A DNA stretch of 64,000 bases from Pseudomonas brassicacearum. GTDB taxonomy: Bacteria; Pseudomonadota; Gammaproteobacteria; Pseudomonadales; Pseudomonadaceae. A model generated the notes under the pieces. The model did not search any database. It saw only the letters and a list, made by a program, of their open reading frames with translations, and was not told where the DNA came from. Positions 40,473 through 48,951 of this stretch are shown here, piece by piece (position 1 is the first letter of the stretch; each line of letters begins with the position of its first letter). The translations under genes were made by a program, and so were the position numbers. The stretch lies in contig NZ_MOBJ01000034.1 of the NCBI RefSeq assembly GCF_003732225.1, forward strand, positions 434,001 to 498,000. The letters are read 5' to 3'.

Positions 40473-41738
40473 ATGGATAACCTGCCCATAGGGCCGCTGC
40501 TCGCCGTGCTGGCCCTACTGATCTTATGGTCAGGGCTGTTCACCGCCATCGAAGCCGCACAACAACATCTGTTGGCCCAGCGCACCGCCTCGCGCTCTCG
40601 CGACAAACCCGTCGCGAAACTCAGCTTCCCGCTCAACAGCCTGATTTTCTGCAATACCGTGTGCCGCGCGCTGGTGGTGGTCATCAGCACGCTGCTGGCG
40701 ATTTTTGGCTGGGCTGAAAACGGCCCGTGGCTGGCCTGTCTGAGCGCTGCCGCTGCGTTGCTGGTGTTTGCCGACTACCTGCCACGCACCCTCGCCAGCC
40801 GTTACCCGGACGCGATCCTGGCGCTGGGCAACACCCTGCTCGGCGTGCCGCTGAAAATTCTTTACCCGGCCGCGTGGCTGTTCAGCAGTATCAGCCAATT
40901 GCTACTCAAGCCGTTTGCACGCAATGTCAAGGTCGTCCAGCAAAGCGAAGACGAGCCACCGGCTCCGCAGAACAACGGCACCGACCACGAACACGCAACC
41001 TGCCGTCCACACGCGCTGTCGGGCATTCATGCGCTGGACAACATTACCGTCAACGACATTCTGGTGCCGCGCAGTGAAGTCGACGGGATCAACCTGGACG
41101 ATTCAATCGAGGAAATCATCGAACAGTTGCGCGCCAACAAACGCACGCGCCTGCCGGTGTTTCACAGCGATATCAACCAGGTCGAAGCGGTACTCAATAC
41201 CCGGCAGATCCGCCATTTGCTGCCCGATGCCAGCCTGACCAAAGAAGCCTTGCTGGCGGCATGTCACGAACCTTACTTCGTCCCGGAAAGTACTCCACTG
41301 CAACTGCAACTGCTGAACTTTCACAAGCAGCAGCGCCGCCTGGGCATGGTAGTCGACGAATACGGTGAAGTAGAAGGCATCGTCACCCTGGAAGACATTC
41401 TCGAAGAAATCGTCGGCGAATTCGAAAGCCAGCACAGCCTCGACAACCCGCACATTCACCCGCAGGCCGACGGCCGACTGGTGATCGAAGGTGCAGCCTC
41501 CATTCGCGAGTTGAACAAGAGCCTTGGCTGGCACCTGCCGAGCGACGGCCCGAAAACCCTTAACGGGCTGGTCACCGAAGCGCTGGAAACCATTCCCGAG
41601 AGCGCGGTCTGCCTGAAAATCGGGCGTTATCGCCTGGAAATCCTCGAAACCGAAGACAACCGCGTCAGCCGGGTGTTGATCTGGCACGTAGCCGTTGGCG
41701 AGGCCACAAGCCTGCGTTCGGCGGCGAAACCGCTGTAA
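40473..41738 (+). CDS. CNNM/HlyC-CorC family membrane protein (YfjD-like)
   Basis: 421 residues: a DUF21 (CNNM) membrane domain with about four helices (LLAVLALLILWSGLFTAIEA first, residues 9-140), two CBS domains (about 190-310; TVNDILVPRSEVDGINLDDS and GMVVDEYGEVEGIVTLEDIL) and a C-terminal CorC_HlyC domain (LVIEGAASIRELNKSLGWHL). Such proteins are linked to magnesium or cobalt efflux and stress tolerance. It is paired with the CcsA-like gene, as ypjD-yfjD in enterobacteria. Confidence 0.9.
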   Translation: MDNLPIGPLLAVLALLILWSGLFTAIEAAQQHLLAQRTASRSRDKPVAKLSFPLNSLIFCNTVCRALVVVISTLLAIFGWAENGPWLACLSAAAALLVFADYLPRTLASRYPDAILALGNTLLGVPLKILYPAAWLFSSISQLLLKPFARNVKVVQQSEDEPPAPQNNGTDHEHATCRPHALSGIHALDNITVNDILVPRSEVDGINLDDSIEEIIEQLRANKRTRLPVFHSDINQVEAVLNTRQIRHLLPDASLTKEALLAACHEPYFVPESTPLQLQLLNFHKQQRRLGMVVDEYGEVEGIVTLEDILEEIVGEFESQHSLDNPHIHPQADGRLVIEGAASIRELNKSLGWHLPSDGPKTLNGLVTEALETIPESAVCLKIGRYRLEILETEDNRVSRVLIWHVAVGEATSLRSAAKPL

Positions 41739-41809
41739 AACCCACATCCCTGGGTGTTCGACCATAATAATTCGCTCCACCGGAGCACATGACTGTCAGG
41801 GATTACCGC

Positions 41810-43126
41810 ATGACTACCAGCACGATTTACAGCGACGCTGCGCCTGCCCAACCGACGAATTCCGCCACGCGGGTCGCGACGGCCAGTTTCATCGGCACCG
41901 CCATCGAGTTCTACGACTTCTACGTCTACGCCACGGCCGCCGCACTGGTGATCGGCCCGGTGTTCTTTCCGCAGACGTCCGGCACCGCCCAGATGCTCTC
42001 GGCCTTTCTGACCTTCGGCATCGCCTTCCTCGCTCGCCCCATAGGTTCGGCGCTGTTCGGCCACTTCGGTGACCGTATCGGGCGCAAATCAACCCTGGTC
42101 GCCTCCTTGCTGCTGATGGGCGTCTGCACCACGCTGATCGGCGTGCTGCCGGGTTACGACAGCATTGGCGCCTGGGCGCCGATCCTGCTGTGTGTGCTGC
42201 GCTTCGGCCAAGGCCTTGGGCTGGGCGGCGAATGGGGCGGCGCGGCCTTGCTTGCGACCGAAAACGCGCCAAAGGGCAAACGCGCCTGGTTCGGCATGTT
42301 CCCGCAACTCGGCCCTTCGATCGGTTTTCTCGCCGCTAACGGTCTGTTCCTGACCCTAGCCATGACCCTCAACGACGAGCAATTCCGCTCCTGGGGCTGG
42401 CGGATCCCGTTCCTGCTCAGCGCCATACTGGTGATGGTCGGTCTGTATGTACGCCTGAAACTGCATGAAACCCCGGTCTTCGCCAACGCGATGGCGCGTC
42501 AGGAACGGGTGAAGATCCCGCTGGTCGAGCTGTTCAGCCAATACTGGGCACCGATGCTGCTGGGTGCGGCGGCGATGGTGGTCTGCTATGCGCTGTTCTA
42601 CATCTCGACGGTGTTTTCCCTGAGTTACGGTGTTTCGACCCTGGGTTACAGCCGCGAAACCTTCCTCGGCCTGCTGTGCTTCGCCGTGCTGTTCATGGCC
42701 GCCGCCACACCGATGTCGGCCTGGGCCAGTGACCGTTTCGGGCGTAAACCGGTGCTGATCATCGGTGGCGTGCTGGCGATTCTCTCGGGCTTCACCATGG
42801 AACCGCTGCTGACCCACGGTACGACATGGGGCGTGGCGCTGTTCCTGTGCATCGAGCTGTTTCTGATGGGCGTGACGTTCGCCCCGATGGGTGCGCTGCT
42901 GCCTGAGCTGTTCCCCACCCGTGTGCGTTATACCGGCGCGTCGGCGGCCTACAACCTGGGCGGCATTGTTGGCGCTTCGGCGGCACCGTTCTTCGCGCAG
43001 AAGCTGGTGGCGATGGGCGGCTTGAGTTGGGTCGGCGGGTATGTGTCAGCGGCAGCAGTGATCAGCTTGATAGCTGTGCTGTGCCTGAAAGAGACAAGGA
43101 ATAACGACCTGAATCAGGTCTCTTAA
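41810..43126 (+). CDS. MFS transporter, metabolite:proton symporter type
   Basis: Inner-membrane transporter of 438 residues with about twelve helices. The family signatures are TASFIGTAIEFYDFYVYATA, the loop GHFGDRIGRKSTLV, the GLGLGGEWGGAALL segment and the second-half ASDRFGRKPVLIIGG. These match the ProP/ShiA-type metabolite:H+ symporters, which take up organic acids or osmolytes. The substrate is unknown. Two starts are possible: 41789 (GGAG 3 bases before) and 41810 (CAGGG 9 bases before). I prefer 41810 by family length. Confidence 0.87.
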   Translation: MTTSTIYSDAAPAQPTNSATRVATASFIGTAIEFYDFYVYATAAALVIGPVFFPQTSGTAQMLSAFLTFGIAFLARPIGSALFGHFGDRIGRKSTLVASLLLMGVCTTLIGVLPGYDSIGAWAPILLCVLRFGQGLGLGGEWGGAALLATENAPKGKRAWFGMFPQLGPSIGFLAANGLFLTLAMTLNDEQFRSWGWRIPFLLSAILVMVGLYVRLKLHETPVFANAMARQERVKIPLVELFSQYWAPMLLGAAAMVVCYALFYISTVFSLSYGVSTLGYSRETFLGLLCFAVLFMAAATPMSAWASDRFGRKPVLIIGGVLAILSGFTMEPLLTHGTTWGVALFLCIELFLMGVTFAPMGALLPELFPTRVRYTGASAAYNLGGIVGASAAPFFAQKLVAMGGLSWVGGYVSAAAVISLIAVLCLKETRNNDLNQVS

Positions 43127-43136
43127 AGCAAGAGCA

Positions 43137-43292
43137 TCGCGAGCAAGCTCGCTCCCACAGGATTCCCGGTTGGTCACAGATATTGTGTACACCCAAATCC
43201 AATGTGGGAGCGAGCTTGCTCCCACAGGATTCTCGGTTGATCACAGATTTTGTGTACACCCAAATCCAATGTGGGAGCGAGCTTGCTCGCGA
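43137..43292. repeat. REP cluster 6 with a 67-bp tandem duplication
   Basis: Cores at 43137-43158, 43204-43225 and 43271-43292. The segments 43154-43220 and 43221-43287 are 67-base direct repeats that differ at three positions. The middle REP is a hybrid: its right half runs directly into CTCCCAC, as expected from unequal recombination or slippage between REP cores. It lies between the convergent MFS and purT genes. Confidence 0.92.
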
Positions 43293-43306
43293 TGGCTGCG
43301 ACGCGG

Positions 43307-44488
43307 TTACAGCTCTACTACAACAGCTTGGGAAGCGCGGGTCGCTTTGGCGCGAGCCGCTTCGATCGACTCGTCACGCGCCAAGGCAACGCCCATGCGG
43401 CGCTGACCGTTGACTTCCGGCTTACCGAACAGACGCAGTGCGGTGTCCGGCTCGGCCAGTGCAGCACCGAGGTTGGCAAAAGCGGTCTGGGTCGACTGCC
43501 CTTCCACCAGGATCACCGCCGATGCCGACGGGCCGAACTGACGGATCAGCGGAATCGGCAGGCCGAGAATCGCCCGTGCATGCAAGGCGAACTGCGACAG
43601 ATCCTGAGAAATCAGGGTCACCAGACCGGTGTCATGCGGGCGCGGCGAGACTTCGCTGAACCACACCTGATCACCCTTGATGAACAACTCAACGCCGAAC
43701 AGACCACGGCCACCCAGGGCTTCGGTCACGGCTTTGGCCACGCGCTCGGATTCCCCCAGCGCAATCGGGCTCATGGCTTGCGGCTGCCAGGACTCCTGAT
43801 AGTCGCCCTTCTCCTGACGATGACCGACTGGCGCACAGAACGTGGTACCGCCAATGTGACGAACGGTGAGCAAGGTGATTTCGTAGTCGAAGTCGATGAA
43901 ACCTTCGATGATCACCCGACCTTTACCGGCACGACCGCCTTCCTGCGCGTAATCCCAGGCTTTCTGCACGTCATCGACGCTGCGCAGCAGGCTCTGGCCT
44001 TTGCCCGAGGAGCTCATGACTGGCTTGACCACACACGGGAAGCCCAGGTCGTCGACTGCCTTGCGGTAGTCTTCGAAGGTATCGGCGAAGTGATACGGCG
44101 AGGTCGGCAGGTCCAGCTCTTCAGCCGCCAGACGACGGATACCTTCACGGTTCATGGTCAGCTGCGCGGCGCGAGCGGTCGGGATCACGGTGAAGCCTTC
44201 GGCTTCCAGTTCGACCAGCGTGGCGGTGGCGATGGCTTCGATTTCCGGCACGATGAAGTGCGGCTTTTCGGCTTCGATCACTGCACGCAGGGCAGCGCCG
44301 TCGAGCATGTTGATCACGTGGCTACGATGCGCCACCTGCATCGCCGGCGCGTTGGCGTAACGATCCACGGCAATCACTTCAACGCCAAGGCGTTGCAGCT
44401 CGATCACCACTTCCTTGCCCAACTCACCACAGCCACACAGCAATACGCGGGTCGCGGTTGGCGACAATGGAGTTCCGATACGGGTCAT
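43307..44488 (-). CDS. purT: Formate-dependent GAR transformylase PurT
   Basis: ATP-grasp enzyme that makes formyl-GAR from GAR, formate and ATP in purine synthesis, an alternative to PurN. 393 residues: the N-terminal part has RVLLCGCGELGKEVVIELQR, followed by the ATP-grasp region (VVKPVMSSSGKGQSLLRSVD; GVELFIKGDQVWFSEVSPRP; DTGLVTLISQ). Length matches the family. The VUT transporter gene lies 99 bases upstream on the same strand. Confidence 0.97.
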   Translation of the reverse strand: MTRIGTPLSPTATRVLLCGCGELGKEVVIELQRLGVEVIAVDRYANAPAMQVAHRSHVINMLDGAALRAVIEAEKPHFIVPEIEAIATATLVELEAEGFTVIPTARAAQLTMNREGIRRLAAEELDLPTSPYHFADTFEDYRKAVDDLGFPCVVKPVMSSSGKGQSLLRSVDDVQKAWDYAQEGGRAGKGRVIIEGFIDFDYEITLLTVRHIGGTTFCAPVGHRQEKGDYQESWQPQAMSPIALGESERVAKAVTEALGGRGLFGVELFIKGDQVWFSEVSPRPHDTGLVTLISQDLSQFALHARAILGLPIPLIRQFGPSASAVILVEGQSTQTAFANLGAALAEPDTALRLFGKPEVNGQRRMGVALARDESIEAARAKATRASQAVVVEL

Positions 44489-44587
44489 CTCAGGTCCTCA
44501 AAGGAGCGGATCATCGAGGGTCGCAGCGCCAGGCGCGCTTCCCTCAGGGAGAAAGCGCGGCATTTTACATGAACCTGAGGGTTTGGC

Positions 44588-45055
44588 TCAGCTTGCCAGC
44601 GCGTTCTTGCGCAAACGCCAGGCCATGGCCAGCCAGACGATGGTCACACCGGCGAATTTCGAACCCAGGGCAGTGAGGATCACGCCCGGTGTCAGGGCAT
44701 CGATCATGCCGAAGAAGATGAAAGTATCCAGCGGAATACTCAGTGCCGAACTTATCCACAGACGGTCGTGCAGCGGGCGCTTGGTGATGCTGAACACCAG
44801 CCAGTCAATGCACTCCGAAACCGCGAAGGCCGTGGCACTGGCCAGGGCGATGGACGGATCGGAGGTGATGTAGGACAGCACCAGCGCCGCCAGCATCGCG
44901 GCAAGCGCGCCGTGACCGAAACGGGTTTGCACCATGTCGCGCAGCACGAACACCAGGCCACCCCAGGCCGACCAGATGATGTCCAGGTGCGGGGCAGTGG
45001 AAAAGGCGTAGTTGATCAGCACGACGCTGCTGATGTAAGCGATCAGGAAGAGCAT
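44588..45055 (-). CDS. VUT family membrane protein (YhhQ-type transporter)
   Basis: 155-residue integral membrane protein with about five helices, including LFLIAYISSVVLINYAFSTA and TRFGHGALAAMLAALVLSYI. The segment ASATAFAVSECIDWLVFSIT is typical of the VUT/YhhQ family, whose E. coli member imports queuosine precursors (preQ0/preQ1). It is shorter than YhhQ (about 220 residues), lacking part of the N-terminal half, but this short form looks intact. No preQ1 riboswitch was recognised upstream. Confidence 0.75.
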   Translation of the reverse strand: MLFLIAYISSVVLINYAFSTAPHLDIIWSAWGGLVFVLRDMVQTRFGHGALAAMLAALVLSYITSDPSIALASATAFAVSECIDWLVFSITKRPLHDRLWISSALSIPLDTFIFFGMIDALTPGVILTALGSKFAGVTIVWLAMAWRLRKNALAS

Positions 45056-45133
45056 GGGGCGCGGGGATACCTGTCAATTTTGGTGCACAGGGTACTTTAG
45101 CCATACAAAGCCGCCAAACCCAAATGCAGATCC

Positions 45134-45269
45134 CCGTAGCAGCTGCCGAAGGCTGCGTTCGGCTGCGTAGCAGTCGTAAATCCTGAGCCCTCGGTTTACC
45201 TGTAAAGACCGCATCACCTGATTTCACGACTGCTACGCAGCCGAACGCAGGCTACGCCAGCTGCTACGG
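45134..45269. repeat. Inverted repeat pair related to the one at 3372
   Basis: Left arm CCGTAGCAGCTGCCGAAGGC... (45134-45182) and right arm ending GCCAGCTGCTACGG (45220-45269) pair over about 49 bases with mismatches. Both arms share GTAGCAGCTG...GCTGCGTTCG and a CGACTGCT(A/T)CGCAGCCGAACGCAG segment with 3372-3516, so the two elements form one family. Confidence 0.8.
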
Positions 45270-45479
45270 GTTCGGAGTTTTGCCCAGCATCCAGATCAAT
45301 CCACTGGATTTGGCCCGTTCATGACACAACCCCAGCACCTTGCGGCGCTCATCGTTGTCCATGCGGCTCCAGCGGGTGATCTCGTCCACCGAGCGTTGGC
45401 ACCCGGTGCAAATATCGTCCTCATCCAGCGCACAAATATTCACGCACGGCGAGGGTACGGGTCTTTCGGTGGCGTTCAT
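45264..45479 (-). CDS. DUF1289 family small cysteine protein
   Basis: 71 residues. The family pattern is clear: SPCVNICALDEDDICTGCQR followed by SVDEITRWSRMDNDERRKVL. Four cysteines near the N-terminus suggest a metal or Fe-S site; function unknown. The ATG overlaps the stop of the gamma-carbonic anhydrase gene by 4 bases (ATGA), so it is translated from the same message. Confidence 0.88.
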   Translation of the reverse strand: MNATERPVPSPCVNICALDEDDICTGCQRSVDEITRWSRMDNDERRKVLGLCHERAKSSGLIWMLGKTPNP

Positions 45480-46000
45480 TCTTCCTGCTCGACCAGATCG
45501 CGGGCATAGCGCTGCGAGTTATGCACATAGTGAGCGGCGCTGGCTTCGAGCATTTTCTTCTGAGGTTCGGTCAGCTCCCGCACCACTTTGCCCGGCGAGC
45601 CCATGACCAGCGAACCATCAGGGATTTCCTTGCCTTCGCCGATCAGCGAGTTGGCGCCGATGATGCAGTTCTTGCCGATTTTCGCGCCGTTGAGGATCAC
45701 CGCATTGATGCCGATCAGGCTGTAGTCGCCCACCGTGCAACCGTGCAGCATGGCGTTGTGGCCGATGGTCACGCCGGTGCCGATGGTCAGCGGGAAGCCC
45801 ATGTCGGTGTGCATCACGGTGCCATCCTGCACGTTACTGTTCTTGCCGATCAGGATCAGCTCGTTGTCACCGCGCAATACCGCGTTGAACCAGACGTTGG
45901 CCCCCTCTTCCAGCTTGACCCTGCCTACCAACACGGCGTTGGGTGCGACCCAGCTCTGCGGGTGGGTTTCGACACGGGCGTCGCCCAGGCGGTATTTCAT
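45476..46000 (-). CDS. Gamma-carbonic anhydrase family protein (YrdA-like)
   Basis: 174-residue left-handed beta-helix protein with hexapeptide repeats (LVGRVKLEEGANVWFNAVLR; LIGINAVILNGAKIGKNCII). Potential zinc histidines are in GTVMHTDMG and IGHNAMLHGC. YrdA-type members bind metal, but carbonic anhydrase activity is often weak or unproven. The ATG at 46000 has GAGG 8 bases upstream. A CoA pyrophosphatase gene lies 68 bases upstream and DUF1289 overlaps downstream. Confidence 0.9.
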   Translation of the reverse strand: MKYRLGDARVETHPQSWVAPNAVLVGRVKLEEGANVWFNAVLRGDNELILIGKNSNVQDGTVMHTDMGFPLTIGTGVTIGHNAMLHGCTVGDYSLIGINAVILNGAKIGKNCIIGANSLIGEGKEIPDGSLVMGSPGKVVRELTEPQKKMLEASAAHYVHNSQRYARDLVEQEE

Positions 46001-46068
46001 CTTTTCATCCTCAAGGCCAGGCAGGCTCACTAGCAAAAAGCAGGGCTCACGCCATGCGCACGATGGCT

Positions 46069-46668
46069 TCAAATATTGATAAAGCTATTCGGGGGTTGAT
46101 GCAGGCTGATCTGCGCGTCATAGAGCAGGTTGATCAGCTCGACGATCATGATCGCGGTCAGGCCCCAGATTTTGTATTCGCCATAACGATAGCTCGGCAC
46201 ATACCAACTGCGGCCCTGATAATCGATGCGGTGCGTGTGCTCACGCGGGTCTTTGCGGAAAAACTCCAGCGGCACACTGAACACCGCGGCAATTTCAGCG
46301 TCGTTGGCGCGGTACTCGACGAAGTCCGGAATCACCCCGACGTAAGGCGTGACCTTGATCCCATGCAGGGAAATCAACGGGCTCAGCGGGCCGATGACCT
46401 CCACCAAACCCGGTGGCAGGCCGATTTCTTCTTCGGCTTCGCGCAATGCGGTGAAAATCAGGTCCGGATCTTCCGGATCACGTCGCCCGCCAGGGAAGGC
46501 CACTTCACCGCCATGGGTCGAGAGCCCGCTGGCGCGCAAGGTCAGAACCAGCTCCGGCTCGTCACTGCGGGTGATAGGCACCAGGACCGCTGCCTCCGGA
46601 AAACGTCGGTCGGTTTCCAGGGTACGCGGCGTGTGGTTGCTTACCCGATGCAGTAGCTCGTCCAGCAT
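46069..46668 (-). CDS. CoA pyrophosphatase, NudL-type Nudix hydrolase
   Basis: Splits CoA and derivatives into 3',5'-ADP and phosphopantetheine. The 199-residue protein has a Nudix box GGRRDPEDPD...REAEEEIGL (about 59-80), preceded by the CoA-type motif (THGGEVAFPGG), and a C-terminal YRYGEYKIWGLTAIMIVELI typical of NudL. It is divergent from another Nudix gene at 46816. Confidence 0.9.
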   Translation of the reverse strand: MLDELLHRVSNHTPRTLETDRRFPEAAVLVPITRSDEPELVLTLRASGLSTHGGEVAFPGGRRDPEDPDLIFTALREAEEEIGLPPGLVEVIGPLSPLISLHGIKVTPYVGVIPDFVEYRANDAEIAAVFSVPLEFFRKDPREHTHRIDYQGRSWYVPSYRYGEYKIWGLTAIMIVELINLLYDAQISLHQPPNSFINI

Positions 46669-46815
46669 GAGTGCTCTCGATTTGTTAGCTACCTTGCATC
46701 ATGCACCAAACACACCGACCGCCCAACCCCTGAACCGTGGCATGTCGCTAAACGACAACTTGCCGACAGACACCGCCGCACGCCAAGATAGGCACAGCCT
46801 TTTCGGAAGCCCAGC

Positions 46816-47367
46816 ATGAATTTCTGCAGCCAGTGCGGCAACCCGGTCACCCAACGCATTCCCGAAGGCGATTCGCGCCTGCGGTATGTCTGCGACAAGT
46901 GCCAGACCATCCATTACCAGAACCCGAATATCGTCGCCGGTTGCCTGCCAACCTGGGGCACTCAGGTGCTGTTGTGCCGCCGCGCCATCGAACCACGCCG
47001 TGGTTACTGGACCTTGCCGGCCGGCTTCATGGAAAATGGTGAAACCATCGAACAGGCGGCGATCCGTGAAACCGCCGAAGAGGCCTGTGCTCGGGTGCGC
47101 AACCTGAACATCTATACGTTGATCGACGTGCCGCACATCAGTCAGGTGCATGTATTCTTTCGCGCCGAGCTGGTGGACCTGGACTTTGCCGCGGGCGAAG
47201 AAAGCCTGGAAGTGAAGCTTTTCGATGAAGCCGACATCCCGTGGTCGGAGCTGGCTTTCCGCACGGTCGGCCGTACCCTAGAATGCTACTTCGCAGACCG
47301 CCGGATAGAACATTTCCCTGTGCGTTCCGAATCAATTCCTCCGCTTGCTCAGCCTGCGATCACTTAA
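46816..47367 (+). CDS. Nudix hydrolase with N-terminal zinc ribbon
   Basis: 183 residues. The N-terminus MNFCSQCGNPVTQRI...RYVCDKCQTIHYQNP has two CxxC pairs forming a zinc ribbon (Nudix_N_2), as in NADH pyrophosphatase NudC. The Nudix box is AGFMENGETIEQAAIRETAEEA (positions about 69-90). The substrate is not certain; NAD(H), ADP-ribose or a related nucleotide is likely. The L,D-transpeptidase gene begins 37 bases after the stop. Confidence 0.88.
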   Translation: MNFCSQCGNPVTQRIPEGDSRLRYVCDKCQTIHYQNPNIVAGCLPTWGTQVLLCRRAIEPRRGYWTLPAGFMENGETIEQAAIRETAEEACARVRNLNIYTLIDVPHISQVHVFFRAELVDLDFAAGEESLEVKLFDEADIPWSELAFRTVGRTLECYFADRRIEHFPVRSESIPPLAQPAIT

Positions 47368-47404
47368 ACTATAAGTACGCCGTACTCTCAGGGATATCGT
47401 TTTA

Positions 47405-47908
47405 ATGCGCTGGTTGCTTGCCCTCTTCTGCCTGTCGTTTGTCATGGTTTCCCAAGCTGCCACCACGGAGACCCTGGACGGCAAAGTCATCGAAAAAGTG
47501 TTGGTGCTCAAATCAGCTCACCAGTTGCAGCTGATCAATGATGGCAAGCCACTGCGGACCTATCGCATCTCATTGGGCAAAAACCCCAAGGGCGCGAAGC
47601 TTATGGAAGGCGATCGACGCACACCAGAAGGCTTGTATTGGCTGGACTGGCGCAAGGTCAGCGACCGCTTCAACCTGGCCATGCACATCTCCTACCCGAA
47701 CATCAGCGACTCCGTCCGTTCACGCCGCGAAGGCGTGGAGCCCGGTGGCATGATCATGATTCACGGCACCCCGGACACTGAAGAAAACCCTGAAGAGCTG
47801 TTCCATACCCTGGACTGGACCGACGGCTGCATCGGCATGCGCAACGTCGACATGCGCGAAGTCTGGGGTTTGGTCAAAGACGGCACGATGATCGAAATCC
47901 GCCCCTGA
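47405..47908 (+). CDS. L,D-transpeptidase (YkuD family), exported
   Basis: 167 residues with a signal peptide (MRWLLALFCLSFVMVSQAAT). The YkuD domain covers the rest: LKSAHQLQLINDGKPLRTYR, His120 in MIMIHGTP and catalytic Cys142 in DWTDGCIGMRNVD. These enzymes make 3-3 peptidoglycan cross-links or attach lipoprotein to the wall in the periplasm. The small size resembles other single-domain Pseudomonas enzymes. Confidence 0.9.
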   Translation: MRWLLALFCLSFVMVSQAATTETLDGKVIEKVLVLKSAHQLQLINDGKPLRTYRISLGKNPKGAKLMEGDRRTPEGLYWLDWRKVSDRFNLAMHISYPNISDSVRSRREGVEPGGMIMIHGTPDTEENPEELFHTLDWTDGCIGMRNVDMREVWGLVKDGTMIEIRP

Positions 47909-47930
47909 TTCAGTCTTTTCGAAAAATAAA

Positions 47931-48011
47931 TCAAAAGATCGCAGCCTGCGGCAGCTCCTACAGGGTTGATACCATTTCGTCCCGTAGGAGCTGCCGCAGG
48001 CTGCGATCTTT
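47931..48011. repeat. Paired repeat of the GTAGGAGCTGCC family, copy 2
   Basis: Left arm 47931-47963 (AAGATCGCAGCCTGCGGCAG...) and near-perfect inverted arm 47982-48011, 18-base spacer, between the L,D-transpeptidase gene and the nag regulatory region. Confidence 0.9.
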
Positions 48012-48114
48012 GCGCGTGTAACACCCTCCCCTAATACCACTTCAAAGCCAACGCCACCGCGCCCTCCAGCGTGGTGCGCATTTGCTCGCCCCGAGCAGAC
48101 CACTGGCGTTGACA

Positions 48115-48133
48115 TGGTATTTAAGTGGTATTA
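48115..48133. promoter_or_regulatory. Candidate operator before nagR
   Basis: TGGTATT-TAAG-TGGTATTA is a direct repeat with 11-base period, about 55 bases before the GntR-type start codon. The right half (AAGTGGTATTA) also occurs in exact inverted form at 48032-48042. Placement suggests autoregulation by the NagR protein. Confidence 0.5.
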
Positions 48134-48188
48134 GTTTTGCGCCATTACCGGGCGACAAACTCCACTCTCCGCATCGGAACCCAACCCA

Positions 48189-48920
48189 ATGAATCACATC
48201 CTGGCCCTGCGCCCTGACGACACCCAGCCAACGCCGTTGTACCTGCAACTGGCACGCAACCTGGAAGCGGCGATTCATGCGGGCCTCTGGAAAGCCGAGC
48301 AGGCATTGCCGTCGGAGCGCAACCTCAGCGAAATGCTGAACATCTCCCGCGTGACCGCCCGCAAGGCGCTGGAAGTGCTGTTCGAACAAGGCCTGATCCG
48401 TCGCAGCCAAGGCTCCGGCACCTTCATCACTCCGCGCCTCGAACAACCTCTGTCCCGGCTGTCCGGCTTCAGCGAAATGCTCCGCCTCAAAGGCTTCGTG
48501 CCGAGTTCGCAATGGCTGGAGCGGGAAATCACCCAGCCGACCCACGAAGAACTGATCCGCCTCGCGCTCTCGCCTTACGACAAGGTCGCGCGTCTCAAGC
48601 GCCTGCGCAAAGCCGACGACACCGTAATGGCCATCGAGATGAGCACCCTGCCCGCCTCGATCATTGCCCAGCCGCAAGCGGTCGGTGATTCGCTCTACGA
48701 ATACCTCGATGGCATCGGAAAACCGGTGGTGCGTGCCCTGCAACACATTCAGGCGATCAACGCTTCGGACGAATTCGCCGCGCTGGTCGGCATCGCTCCC
48801 GGCACCGCCATGCTGCTGATGACCCGGGTCGGTTACCTCGAAGACAACACCCCGATCGAAGTCACCGACACCTATTGCCGCAACGACTACTACGACTTTG
48901 TCGCAGAGCTTCGACGCTAA
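48189..48920 (+). CDS. nagR: GntR/HutC-family regulator of the nag genes
   Basis: 243 residues: an N-terminal GntR winged helix (PLYLQLARNLEAAIHAGLWK; LPSERNLSEMLNISRVTARK) and a UTRA effector domain (from about 85; RLKRLRKADDTVMAIEMSTL). HutC-type regulators of nag operons sense glucosamine- or N-acetylglucosamine-6-phosphate. The gene directly precedes nagA (31-base gap), so it probably controls the nag operon. In P. aeruginosa the equivalent regulator is named NagR (also NagQ). Confidence 0.9.
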   Translation: MNHILALRPDDTQPTPLYLQLARNLEAAIHAGLWKAEQALPSERNLSEMLNISRVTARKALEVLFEQGLIRRSQGSGTFITPRLEQPLSRLSGFSEMLRLKGFVPSSQWLEREITQPTHEELIRLALSPYDKVARLKRLRKADDTVMAIEMSTLPASIIAQPQAVGDSLYEYLDGIGKPVVRALQHIQAINASDEFAALVGIAPGTAMLLMTRVGYLEDNTPIEVTDTYCRNDYYDFVAELRR

Positions 48921-48951
48921 GAATCGCGTCGCTGAAGCCGGAGAACTACTG

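Noticed and set aside
43137..43292. CRISPR array from the regularly spaced repeats
   Set aside because: The repeats are REP cores with nearly identical spacers and no cas genes, which fits tandem duplication.
45056..45120. preQ1 riboswitch upstream of the VUT gene
   Set aside because: The known preQ1-I core and A-rich tail are not present, nor a clear class II fold.
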